This document shows, piece by piece, positions 1-7,088 of a DNA stretch of 11,016 nt. A model generated the notes under the pieces. It was not told where the DNA came from, ran no database searches, and saw nothing but the letters and a program-made list of their open reading frames with translations. Numbering within the stretch: the first letter of the stretch is position 1; each line of letters begins with the position of its first letter. The translations under genes and the position numbers were made by a program. Origin of the DNA: RGVT01 sp037129475 (lineage in GTDB: Bacteria; Planctomycetota; Planctomycetia; Pirellulales; UBA1268); assembly GCA_037129475.1 (NCBI GenBank), contig JBAXUY010000098.1, positions 1 to 11,016 of the forward strand, written 5' to 3'.

Positions 1-493
1 TCGTGTCGGTGAGACCCGCGCCCGTGTCGATCACGAACGCCTGGCTCGCCGCGCCATTCGTCACTGCCGCGAGGTTCACTCCGCCCGGGCCGATCGTGAT
101 CGCGTCCGCGCTCGCGCCGCCGACCACCGACAAGCCGGCGAACTGCGTGATCTTCGTCAGGTTCACCGTGATCGTCTCGGCCACCGAGTTGACCGTGATC
201 CCGGGCACGCTCGTGGACAGTGCTCCTGCCCCCTTCGCCGTGATCGTCAGCAGGCTCGATCCCGAGTTGTACGACGTGCTCAGGTTTGAAAGCGTCGTCC
301 CCCCCGCGTCCAGCGACAGCACCACGCGATTGCTCGCCAGCGTCACGTCCACCGCCAGCATCGCACGCGATTCCAGCGCGTCGAAACCACGCAGGCTCTC
401 ACCCGACTGCTCCTGGTGGCGCTGCCCCTTCCGCCGTACGCCCCGCAAATCCTTCACCGAACGTGGGAACAGCGTGGCCAACAACGATCGCAT
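1..493 (-). CDS. Partial secreted/surface protein with LExRxLLA-type N-terminal motif (planctomycetal)
   Basis: Only the first 164 residues are visible; the gene runs off the left edge with no stop. The start at 493 is supported by a perfect AGGAGG 8 nt upstream. The N-terminus is basic (RSVKDLRGVRRKGQRH), followed at residues 38-47 by DALESRAMLA. This fits the LExRxLLA-type motif (LEPR-XLL class) that planctomycetes place near the start of large secreted or surface proteins. After it the sequence turns rich in Thr, Ser, Val, Gly and Asn, with alternating hydrophobic residues typical of beta-strand repeats (for example residues 81-86 LLTITA and 108-115 ITVNLTKI). The family knowledge suggests an exported, large, repetitive beta-rich protein; the specific function cannot be told from this fragment. 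It is transcribed divergently from the methyltransferase gene. I am confident of frame and start, less so of the family. Confidence 0.8.
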   Translation of the reverse strand, partial: MRSLLATLFPRSVKDLRGVRRKGQRHQEQSGESLRGFDALESRAMLAVDVTLASNRVVLSLDAGGTTLSNLSTSYNSGSSLLTITAKGAGALSTSVPGITVNSVAETITVNLTKITQFAGLSVVGGASADAITIGPGGVNLAAVTNGAASQAFVIDTGAGLTDT

Positions 494-501
494 CGAAAGC
501 G

Positions 502-507
502 CCTCCT
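502..507 (-). promoter_or_regulatory. Shine-Dalgarno site of the LExRxLLA protein gene
   Basis: On the minus strand this reads AGGAGG, a full match to the anti-Shine-Dalgarno consensus, 8 nt before the ATG at 493. It fixes the start of the partial surface-protein gene and is the clearest ribosome binding site in the window. Confidence 0.75.
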
Positions 508-584
508 GCGGGGTCCGGACGACATCACGGCAACCCCCCGCTGGCGGCGGCAGGCAGATCGCTGGAACGATTCGCATGCTACCC

Positions 585-597
585 CGCACAATGTGCG
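585..597. repeat. Short perfect inverted repeat in the divergent intergenic region
   Basis: CGCACA and TGTGCG flank a single A, giving a 6+1+6 inverted repeat between two divergent genes (starts at 493 and 649). Its position suits an operator for a regulator acting on one or both genes, but no regulator gene is nearby and a single short palindrome can occur by chance in GC-rich DNA. The rest of the 155-bp region shows no convincing promoter hexamers to my eye. Confidence 0.3.
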
Positions 598-648
598 TGG
601 AGCAAACGATCGGCTCCTGTCGATAAAGCCCGAGGAATCGCCCCGCCC

Positions 649-1866
649 ATGACCACAGGCCCGCTCGACGACGTGGTCGTCAAACAGTACGAGAAGTGGG
701 TCTATCCGGCCCCCATCCACGACCTGCCCGCCTGGCTCGCCAACAACTGGCAGTGGTTCGATCCGAGCCACGCCCACCGGATGTTCTGGCCGAGCCGCGC
801 CCGTCGGCCCGACCTCGACATCCTCGTGGCCGGCTGCGGCACCAACCAGGCGGCCGTGCTCGCCTACACGAATCCGGCGGCGCGGGTGGTGGCGATCGAC
901 GTCAGCCAGCCGTCGCTCGATCATCATCGTCTGCTCAAGGACCGGTATGGCATGCGGAACCTCGATCTGCACCACCTGCCAATCGAGCGCGTCGACGCGC
1001 TGCAGCGCGACTTCGACCTGATCGTGTCCACCGGCGTCCTGCACCATCTCGCCGACCCGCTCGTGGGCGCGAAGGCCCTTGCCGCGCGGTTGCGGCCCGA
1101 TGGCGTGCTCGCCCTCATGCTCTACGCCCGATACGGCCGCATCGGCGTGGAAATGATGCAGGGGGTGTTCCGGGAACTGGGGCTGCGCCAAAGCGACGCC
1201 TCGGTGCTGATGGTGAAGGAGGCTATCAGCCAGCTGCCGCAGGACCATCCCGTGAGAAGTTATCTCACCCTCGCCCCGGATCTACAGTTCGACGCCGGCC
1301 TCGTCGACACGTTCCTCCACGGCCGCGACCGCAGCTACACCGTCGACGACTGCCTCGACCTCGTCGCCTCGTCCGGCCTCGTGTTCCAGGAATGGTTCCT
1401 GAAGTCGGCCTACTACCCTCCGGCCGGCCCGGGCAGCCCGTTCTCCGCCGCCGTCGCCGCCCTGCCCGAGCGGCAGCAGTGGTCCGTGATGGAGCGGATC
1501 AACAGCCGCAACGCCTGCCACTTCTTCACGGCCTGCCGACCCGACCGCGCCACCGACACCTACGTGATCGACTTCACGTCGCCCACCTCTCTCGACTACG
1601 TGCCCGTGCCACGACACCGCTGCGGCCTCGACGGCGCGGAGCTGGTGCGGCACGATTGGCGTCTGCCACTCGACCCCGTGCAACTGGCCCTGCTTCAGCA
1701 GATGGACGGCCGCCGCACGATCCGCGAGATCGTGGCCGTGGCGTCGGAGAGCGGCGTGCTCCCGCAGCGCAGCCAGGCCGATCGCGATGAACTCGGCCGG
1801 GCGGTGTTCCGCTCGCTCTGGCAGCGCGACTTCCTCGCGATGGGGCTCTCGCCCCGCCGCGGCTGA
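649..1866 (+). CDS. Class I SAM-dependent methyltransferase with extra C-terminal domain
   Basis: A 405-aa protein. The start at 649 is chosen because coding character begins there (MTTGPLDDVVVKQYEKW) and GAGGA lies 12 nt upstream; the frame is open back to 286 but that part is low-quality, GC-driven sequence antisense to the neighbouring surface-protein gene. The Rossmann methyltransferase core is clear: the SAM-binding glycine motif DILVAGCGTNQA at residues 57-68, the acidic residue of motif II in VVAIDVS (Asp84), and the motif IV region FDLIVSTGVLHHL at 122-134. A region at about 160-300 is not obvious from sequence. The C-terminal part (about 315-400), with LDPVQLALLQQMDGRRTIRE, resembles small winged-helix or PqqD-like modules that follow some methyltransferases. 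The substrate cannot be told from sequence. No partner gene is evident; the neighbours are a surface protein and a small accessory pair. Confidence 0.85.
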   Translation: MTTGPLDDVVVKQYEKWVYPAPIHDLPAWLANNWQWFDPSHAHRMFWPSRARRPDLDILVAGCGTNQAAVLAYTNPAARVVAIDVSQPSLDHHRLLKDRYGMRNLDLHHLPIERVDALQRDFDLIVSTGVLHHLADPLVGAKALAARLRPDGVLALMLYARYGRIGVEMMQGVFRELGLRQSDASVLMVKEAISQLPQDHPVRSYLTLAPDLQFDAGLVDTFLHGRDRSYTVDDCLDLVASSGLVFQEWFLKSAYYPPAGPGSPFSAAVAALPERQQWSVMERINSRNACHFFTACRPDRATDTYVIDFTSPTSLDYVPVPRHRCGLDGAELVRHDWRLPLDPVQLALLQQMDGRRTIREIVAVASESGVLPQRSQADRDELGRAVFRSLWQRDFLAMGLSPRRG

Positions 1867-1888
1867 CAAAGCGGCCCTGGCCCGGAGG

Positions 1889-1922
1889 CGGTGGTACGAG
1901 CAGGCGATGCCATGAACCACCG
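1889..1922. repeat. 7-bp inverted repeat upstream of the small-protein/nucleotidyltransferase pair
   Basis: CGGTGGT (1889-1895) and ACCACCG (1916-1922) form perfect arms around a 20-nt spacer. There is no T-tract after it, so it is a poor intrinsic terminator for the upstream methyltransferase. It overlaps the putative -35 element of the next gene pair, so an operator is possible. This is a positional inference only. Confidence 0.25.
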
Positions 1923-1935
1923 TCGAGGGTACACT
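1907..1935 (+). promoter_or_regulatory. Putative sigma70-like promoter, possibly giving a leaderless transcript
   Basis: ATGCCA (1907-1912) and TACACT (1930-1935) are separated by 17 nt and each match 4 of 6 consensus bases. The expected transcription start, about 7 nt after the -10 element, falls on the ATG at 1942. A GGAGG at 1936-1940 sits only 1 nt from that ATG, too close for normal use, which also fits a leaderless start. This was judged by eye only. Confidence 0.3.
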
Positions 1936-1941
1936 GGAGGC

Positions 1942-2169
1942 ATGTCAACAGAGATCGCATCCGACACGACCGACCGGTCAGAGTGGCCTGTCTGGAAGGG
2001 GCGGGTCGGCGAGCCGGAGCCCGCCGCGGACTATTCGCATCTCACGCCATCCCAGCGGATCGATCTCGTCTGGGAAGCCACGAAAAATGCCTGGTCGTTG
2101 ACCGGAACGTCGCTGGATGAATCCTCATTTCGTCGAGATGTTGAAAGCCTTGTGCGACGAGGGCGTTGA
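1942..2169 (+). CDS. Small protein paired with the downstream nucleotidyltransferase (putative antitoxin-like partner)
   Basis: A 75-aa protein. I place the start at 1942; alternatives in frame are ATG at 1912 and GTG at 1891 (the latter with GGAGG only 2 nt upstream). The first 30 residues are polar and look disordered. The core, residues about 33-75, contains LTPSQRIDLVWEATKNAW and ends RRDVESLVRRGR. From memory, small proteins with a similar LTPxERLxLVW...RRxVxRxxRRGR pattern occur directly upstream of DUF6036-type nucleotidyltransferase proteins in many bacteria. The basic tail could bind nucleic acid or the partner. Its last 53 bp overlap the next gene in another frame, implying coupled translation. 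An antitoxin or accessory role is an inference from gene organisation, not from an identified domain. Confidence 0.7.
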   Translation: MSTEIASDTTDRSEWPVWKGRVGEPEPAADYSHLTPSQRIDLVWEATKNAWSLTGTSLDESSFRRDVESLVRRGR

Positions 2170-2551
2170 GCATCTCGTGATCGGGGCCCACGCGCTTGCG
2201 GCCCATGGCTATGTGCGGGCTACGCTCGACATTGATATCTGGGTGCGGCCCTCTGCCGAGAATGCAACCCGCACTTGGCGGGCACTCGAGCGTTTCCGGG
2301 CGCCGCTGACGAAGATGAAGGCCAGTGACTTCGCGGAGCCCCAGGTGCTCTATCAAATCGGCGTCCCGCCCAGCCGCATTGACATCATGACGAGCGTCAC
2401 TGGGCTGGATTTCGACACCGCGTGGCCACGGCGGATCATGGCCACGTTCGGTGAAATCGAGGTGCCTGTACTCGGCGGCCAGGACTTGCGAGCGGCGAAG
2501 CGTGCGGCCGGCCGGCTCAAGGATCTGGCCGATCTCGAGGAGCTCGGCTGA
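2117..2551 (+). CDS. Nucleotidyltransferase-fold protein (DUF6036 / AbiEii-like), putative toxin-type partner
   Basis: A 144-aa protein. The minimal nucleotidyltransferase pattern is visible: GAHALAAHG at residues 23-31 stands where the GS motif normally lies, followed by DID at 38-40 (two metal-binding aspartates) and a third acidic position in RIDIMT (Asp89). The C-terminus LRAAKRAAGRLKDLADLEEL matches the Lys/Arg-rich ending typical of these small proteins. The Gly-Ala in place of Gly-Ser is common in this family as I recall it, so activity cannot be assumed. It starts inside the upstream small gene (53-bp overlap, different frame), with only a weak GGAA ribosome site, so translation is probably coupled. 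Relatives include AbiEii and MNT-type toxins that transfer nucleotides to RNA or protein; here the target is unknown. It ends 27 bp from the convergent DUF4340 gene, with no clear terminator between them. Confidence 0.8.
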   Translation: MNPHFVEMLKALCDEGVEHLVIGAHALAAHGYVRATLDIDIWVRPSAENATRTWRALERFRAPLTKMKASDFAEPQVLYQIGVPPSRIDIMTSVTGLDFDTAWPRRIMATFGEIEVPVLGGQDLRAAKRAAGRLKDLADLEELG

Positions 2552-2578
2552 CGCTGGCTTTGGCGGGCCGGTCAACTG

Positions 2579-4198
2579 TCACTTGGGCGGCGCGGGTTCC
2601 TTCGGCTCCTCGGTCTTCTTTTGGATCACGGCGTCGCGGGTGAGGTGGATCTTCGCGTATTCCTTGTTCGACACGATGTAGTACCAGTCGGCGAAGCGGT
2701 TGTTGAGGTCGCGCACGCGCTTCTGGGCCGCCTTCACCTTGTCGTCATACTCGTCCTGTTTGCGGCGGTTCTCCCGCTCGATCCGCCGCTTCTCCTCGAG
2801 AGCCGCCTGGGCCTTCGCATCGGCCTCCTCGGCCGCCTTGAGCTTCTCGGCGGCGTCGCCTTCCGGCTTCTTCTCGTCCTTCTTGTCATCGGCCTTCTTC
2901 GCGTCGTCGGCCTTCGGCGCCTCCGGCACGTCGGGCACCGGGTCGAGCTTCGGCTTTTCGAGCAGGCTCTCGTTGAACCGGGCCATCACGAGCAGGTAAC
3001 GGCCAGCCGTCTCGCCGGCGTCGTCATCTGGCTCCTTGGCGTCGCTTTCCTTCTTGTCAACGCCCGCCACCGTCGTGCCCGCCCCGAACCGGAGCACGTA
3101 TTCCACGCCGTCCTTCATGCCGACGAGCGTCTCGCCGTCGGTCGAGAGGATGTCGCCCGACTTGAGCGGCAGGAAGCCCCGCTGCTGCATCGACGTCACC
3201 GCCTCGGGATCGCCCGTGAACGCCTCGGCCCCCTTGAGGTCGGCGCTCAGGCCGGCCGGCTTGCGGGCGACATCGATGATCTTGAGGTCACCGAGGGCGT
3301 TGCGCAGATCGTTGAGCTTCGTGCTCGCGAGTTCCTGCCCATCGGCCAGCTTTTCTTCCTTGGCCGTCTTGCCACCGGCGAACGCCTCGAGCTTCGCGAG
3401 CGCCCACTTTGCGTCCTTGTCGTCGTAGGTGAGTTCGATGCGGTCCTTGCGGTTCTGCTCGACCATGATCCGGCCGCCCGACTCGACCGCGCCGAGCGTG
3501 TAGTCGTCGAGCACCAGCCGCCGCACGTCCCACGGCGAGAGCTTGAGCAGGTCCTTCTCGATCCAGTCGTCGAAGCGGGTCGTGAATTTCGAGGTGTCGA
3601 TCTCGATGCGATAGACGGGATCCTGCCCCGCCTTGCGCACGAACCGCAGCTTCTTGCCGCCGGCTGCATCGCCCATGGCGGGCCGCTTGTCCTCCTTGCC
3701 GACGACGAGCCGGGCGATCTTCGTGCCCGCCGCGTCGCGCACCTCCACGAGTTCGCCGATCCCGGTCATGCCCGGCTTGATCTTCTCCGGATCGGGCTCG
3801 ATGACGCCGAACGTCTCGTGATCGGCCGGCGACGTGCTTACGACGTCGAGCGCCTTGAGATCGACGAGCTCCGTGGCGGCAGCGGCCAGATGATCCTTGG
3901 CGTCGGCCGGGTAGTTCTGATGCGAGGGCAGCACCCACACCCCGCCCGACTGCACCACCTTGAACGGCGCGAGCGTGGCCAGTTCCTCGTCGTACTTCAC
4001 GATCTCGAGGCTCGCCGCCTTCGCCGCGTCGGAAAGCTCGGCAAAGAGCACCCGCTCCTCGGCCGGCTTCTCCACGCGACTCGTGAACCGCGGCTGTACC
4101 GCCACGCCGAGCAGGAGCATGCCCACTCCGCCGAGCAGAAAGAGCGCGGTGCGCTGCATCACGGGCGAGAGCCCGCCCGCGTTCGTTGCCGATTCCAT
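2579..4198 (-). CDS. DUF4340 domain-containing membrane-anchored protein, Gld-type ABC system partner
   Basis: A 539-aa protein. The start at ATG 4198 is preferred over an in-frame GTG at 4207 because AGGAG (4211-4207) then has an 8-nt spacer, whereas it would abut the GTG. A short N-terminus precedes one membrane helix (residues about 16-34, TALFLLGGVGMLLLGVAV), so most of the chain is probably extracytoplasmic. The DUF4340 body includes WVLPSHQNYPADAKDHL (near 90-106) and VYRIEIDTSKFTTRFDDWIE followed by DLLKLSPWDVRRL, segments I recognise from planctomycetal DUF4340 proteins. Residues about 430-510 are highly charged (Lys/Glu/Asp/Ala) and predict as a coiled coil. It lies 37 bp downstream of the GldFG fusion, in the same direction, as usual for DUF4340 next to Gld-like transporters. 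Its biochemical role is unknown; a structural part of the complex is the likely reading. Confidence 0.88.
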   Translation of the reverse strand: MESATNAGGLSPVMQRTALFLLGGVGMLLLGVAVQPRFTSRVEKPAEERVLFAELSDAAKAASLEIVKYDEELATLAPFKVVQSGGVWVLPSHQNYPADAKDHLAAAATELVDLKALDVVSTSPADHETFGVIEPDPEKIKPGMTGIGELVEVRDAAGTKIARLVVGKEDKRPAMGDAAGGKKLRFVRKAGQDPVYRIEIDTSKFTTRFDDWIEKDLLKLSPWDVRRLVLDDYTLGAVESGGRIMVEQNRKDRIELTYDDKDAKWALAKLEAFAGGKTAKEEKLADGQELASTKLNDLRNALGDLKIIDVARKPAGLSADLKGAEAFTGDPEAVTSMQQRGFLPLKSGDILSTDGETLVGMKDGVEYVLRFGAGTTVAGVDKKESDAKEPDDDAGETAGRYLLVMARFNESLLEKPKLDPVPDVPEAPKADDAKKADDKKDEKKPEGDAAEKLKAAEEADAKAQAALEEKRRIERENRRKQDEYDDKVKAAQKRVRDLNNRFADWYYIVSNKEYAKIHLTRDAVIQKKTEEPKEPAPPK

Positions 4199-4206
4199 AC
4201 CGTTCA

Positions 4207-4211
4207 CTCCT
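4207..4211 (-). promoter_or_regulatory. Ribosome binding site deciding the DUF4340 start
   Basis: The minus strand reads AGGAG here, 8 nt before ATG 4198 and directly abutting an in-frame GTG at 4207. The spacing favours the ATG. Confidence 0.55.
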
Positions 4212-4235
4212 CTTTCAAACGTGTGCTTTTCAGGG

Positions 4236-6989
4236 TCAGCGGAGCCGGGCCTTCGACACGCCCTCGCGCTCGAGAGCCCGACGGCGGAAGTAGACGAAGA
4301 AGGCGACGACGAGCGGCGGGATCGGCGGCAGGAGCACGGCCAGCCACTTCTGCCGATCCTGCTCCTGGCGGACCTTCGCCCCGAGTTGCCGCTCCACCGC
4401 CTCGACCTCGGCGTCGCGCGTGCGTTTGAGCTGCTCGATCTTCGTGTCGAGCCGCCGCTGCGCGAGCCGCTGCCGGCTGGCGAGTTGCTGCACCGCCTGC
4501 ATCGCCGCCTGTGGATCGGCGTCGCCGGCGCTCTCCATCTCCTTGATCTTCTTCTCGAACTCGCCCACTTCCTTCTGCATCGCGGCGTTCGCCTCGCGCT
4601 CCGCCTCGTCGAACTCGGCGATGAACTTCTGCCGCTCGGCGTCGGCCTGCTCGCGGGCCTCGGCGACGGTGTCTTCGATCCGCTCGAGCGTGCGGTGCCG
4701 CGGCTTCCGCTTGCGGATGTCGAGGAACCGGTCGTCGCCGGCGAGCTGGTCGAGCACGTTGAGCGCGAACGTCACGTTGTCGAAGTCGAGGCCGAAGACC
4801 TCGTCGGGCCGGTTGCGAAGGCCGAAGATCCGGCCGTCGAGGAGATCGATGTCGGCGACGACGACCGCCCGGATCGTGGCCGGTGCGGCGGCGGGCTCGG
4901 CACCCTCGGCCGGGGGCGCGGCCGGCGCCTTGCGCTCGAGGGCCACCGCGAGCACCATCGCCTCCCGGCCCGGCTTCTCGAACACGCGAAGCTGCCGCAT
5001 GTCGCCGCGGTTGCCCATCACCTGCTCGACCTCGATCGTGCCCGACCGCACGCCCGTCTGCACCAGCGGCGTCCAGGTCACGTCGGCCTTCTCGTCCTTG
5101 GCGATGGCCCCTGGAAACGGAAACAGCACCTCCTGCAGGCCCGACGTGATCGGCTCCGCGGGATTGAAGCCCGTCGTCTTCTCCGAGCCGCCCGAGCCCA
5201 TGTCGGCGTCGACGAACACGAACTCGCTCGGCAGTTCGAGCTTGGGGTGTGGATTGTAGTCCTGCCAGACGACGAACGGATCGGCGCCCATCTGCCCCAT
5301 CGCCGGCCGGCCGGAGCCCGACCGCAGGCGCACACCGAGCGTCTGCCAGAGCTGCCCGATGTCGCCCTTGGGCTGCCCTTGCGGCTGAAACATCGCCATC
5401 GGCCCGCCCGGACCCCGCCGCGGCTGGGCCGTGCCCGGCACCGACTGCATGAGCACAGGCAGCGGGTCTTCGAAGATCGCGATCGGTTGCCCGGCCTGTA
5501 CGGCGGCCACGAGGTTCGCCATCTGCTCGGGTCCGAGCGCCGAGGGCTGTACGGCGAGGAGCACGTCGTATTTCTCGGTGATCGGCGCCGTCGGATCGAC
5601 CTGCACCACGTCGTACTGCTTCTCGAGCTCCTCGACGATCGGCTGCCGCGGCCGCTGCTGGCCGCTCATCATGTCGAAGCCGCCGAACAGATCGGCGTCG
5701 GTCGTGAGCACGCCGAGCCGCTTCCGCTTCTGCTGCGCGGCGGTGCAGATCGAGCGGATGAGCTCGTACTCCACCGGCGTGCCCTTGTCGAAGAACGGCA
5801 CCACCACTTTCTCCAGGCCGCTCGTGAACGCGCAGCCGAGGAAGATCTGCTCGTCGCGATACGTGCCCCGCACCCGCGAGAGCACCGTGACGGGCTCGAT
5901 GCCGAACTGCTGACTGGCGAGCGCCGCGGCCTCCGTCTTGGGTTCGGTGGAGATCACCTCGACGTTCACCTTGCCCCGGCCGAGACGCTGGAATTGCCGC
6001 AGCATGTTCAAGAGGTTGATCCGCGTCTGGGCGTAGTCCTCGGGCACCACCGGGCTGACGTAGGCCTTGATGTCGATGGGGCGGTCGGCCTCGAGCCCGG
6101 CGAGCAGCCGGCGCGTGTCGGGGGAGAGCGAGCTGATCCGCTCCTCGGAGAGATCGGCCCGGAGGTCGAGCGAGCGGAAGAAGAGGACGGCACCGATCGC
6201 CGCGAGCACGAGCCCGGCCGACCGGGCCGCGTAGTGGAGGCCGATCTGCGGCCCGTCGCGGCGGCCGGTCCAGTGCCGGCGGCCGATGAGCACCATCGCG
6301 ATGTAGAGGCAGACAGCGACGACGCCGAGGAAGTAGGCGATCGACGAAAGCCCCACGACGCCGCGGCCAAAGTCGGAGAACTGCTCCGCGAGGCTCCAGC
6401 CCCGCACCCGCTCCGCGAGCTTCGGCCCCATCACGGAGCCCGCCTGGTCGGCCATCACGAGCGGCGCGTTGAGCGCGAGACCGAGGATGAAGGCCACCGT
6501 GAGGTTGCTCGTGAGGAAGCTCGCCACCATGCCGATCGCGAGCATCGCCAGGCCCACGAACCAGTAGCCGAGATAGTTCGCCAGGAAGAGCCCGCCATCG
6601 GGCGTGCCCCAGCGGAGGAGGATGATGAGATTGCAGATGCACGAGAACAGCAGCGCCACCGTGTAGATCCCCACCGTGGCGAGATACTTGCCGAACACCA
6701 CCTCCCAGTCGCTCGCGGGGATCGTGAGCAGCAGTTCGTCGGTGCCCTGCCGCCGCTCGTCGGCCCACACGCTCATCGTGATCGCCGGCACGAACACGAG
6801 CAGGATGAAGGGCAGGTAGCGGTTGAGCTGGTCGAGGTTCGCGAGGTTCGAGTTGAAGAACTCCGGCGGCCAGAAGGCGGCGAGCGACCCGAGCAGCACG
6901 AACACGCAGATGAAGACGTAGCCCGTGGGGTTCGAGAAGTAGGCGACGAAGTTCCGCTTGAAGACCGCATCGAGCACGTGCCATTTCAT
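4236..6989 (-). CDS. GldF-type ABC permease fused to GldG-like auxiliary domain
   Basis: A 917-aa fusion. Residues 1-240 are an ABC-2/GldF-type permease: membrane helices at about 22-40, 58-76, 103-125, 140-160, 162-180 and 215-235, with the characteristic WADERRQGTDELLLTIP (75-91) between helices 2 and 3. From about 250 a GldG-like ABC_transp_aux region begins with a helix (256-272), then LSEERISSLSPDTRRLL and an extracytoplasmic body to about 755. A Pro/Gly/Gln-rich stretch (about 515-545) and an Ala/Pro linker (687-704) interrupt it. Residues about 765-880 are a long charged coiled coil, closed by a final helix (882-900) and a basic tail. GldF and GldG are separate genes in Bacteroidetes; here they are one chain. 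GAGGAG at 7005-7000 lies 10 nt before the ATG. The ATPase precedes and DUF4340 follows. The substrate is unknown. Confidence 0.9.
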   Translation of the reverse strand: MKWHVLDAVFKRNFVAYFSNPTGYVFICVFVLLGSLAAFWPPEFFNSNLANLDQLNRYLPFILLVFVPAITMSVWADERRQGTDELLLTIPASDWEVVFGKYLATVGIYTVALLFSCICNLIILLRWGTPDGGLFLANYLGYWFVGLAMLAIGMVASFLTSNLTVAFILGLALNAPLVMADQAGSVMGPKLAERVRGWSLAEQFSDFGRGVVGLSSIAYFLGVVAVCLYIAMVLIGRRHWTGRRDGPQIGLHYAARSAGLVLAAIGAVLFFRSLDLRADLSEERISSLSPDTRRLLAGLEADRPIDIKAYVSPVVPEDYAQTRINLLNMLRQFQRLGRGKVNVEVISTEPKTEAAALASQQFGIEPVTVLSRVRGTYRDEQIFLGCAFTSGLEKVVVPFFDKGTPVEYELIRSICTAAQQKRKRLGVLTTDADLFGGFDMMSGQQRPRQPIVEELEKQYDVVQVDPTAPITEKYDVLLAVQPSALGPEQMANLVAAVQAGQPIAIFEDPLPVLMQSVPGTAQPRRGPGGPMAMFQPQGQPKGDIGQLWQTLGVRLRSGSGRPAMGQMGADPFVVWQDYNPHPKLELPSEFVFVDADMGSGGSEKTTGFNPAEPITSGLQEVLFPFPGAIAKDEKADVTWTPLVQTGVRSGTIEVEQVMGNRGDMRQLRVFEKPGREAMVLAVALERKAPAAPPAEGAEPAAAPATIRAVVVADIDLLDGRIFGLRNRPDEVFGLDFDNVTFALNVLDQLAGDDRFLDIRKRKPRHRTLERIEDTVAEAREQADAERQKFIAEFDEAEREANAAMQKEVGEFEKKIKEMESAGDADPQAAMQAVQQLASRQRLAQRRLDTKIEQLKRTRDAEVEAVERQLGAKVRQEQDRQKWLAVLLPPIPPLVVAFFVYFRRRALEREGVSKARLR

Positions 6990-6999
6990 GGTTGATCAG

Positions 7000-7005
7000 C
7001 TCCTC
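7000..7005 (-). promoter_or_regulatory. Ribosome binding site of the GldFG fusion gene
   Basis: GAGGAG on the minus strand, with a 10-nt spacer to ATG 6989. It supports that start and independent translation initiation despite the shared transcript with the ATPase gene 99 bp upstream. Confidence 0.55.
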
Positions 7006-7049
7006 GTTCCATCGTCGTCGTTCGGGTGTGTCGCGGGAGGCACCGGAGA

Positions 7050-7076
7050 CCGCGATCGCGGCCGCGGCACCCGCGG
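7050..7076. repeat. GC-rich palindromes between the ATPase and GldFG genes
   Basis: CCGCGATCGCGG (7050-7061) is a perfect 12-bp palindrome, followed by two CCGCGG copies (7062-7067 and 7071-7076). They can form short hairpins in the 99-bp gap but have no T-tract on either side, so a terminator is not supported. A role in mRNA processing or attenuation inside the operon is possible. Chance is also plausible given the base composition. Confidence 0.3.
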
Positions 7077-7088
7077 GGATCGGTCGGC

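Noticed and set aside
286..648. A 121-codon N-terminal extension of the methyltransferase frame.
   Set aside because: It is Pro/Ala/Arg-rich and overlaps the surface-protein gene antisense. The ATG at 649 begins the family-like sequence and has a ribosome site.
2552..2578. A possible bidirectional terminator between the convergent nucleotidyltransferase and DUF4340 genes.
   Set aside because: The 27-bp gap contains no stable stem with a T-tract on either strand.
3960..6995. A plus-strand open frame of 1011 codons opposite the GldFG gene, and another of 602 codons opposite DUF4340 (2621-4429).
   Set aside because: They are antisense to genes with clear domains, rich in Arg, His, Leu and Glu as expected from reading GC-rich codons backwards, and show no recognisable motif.
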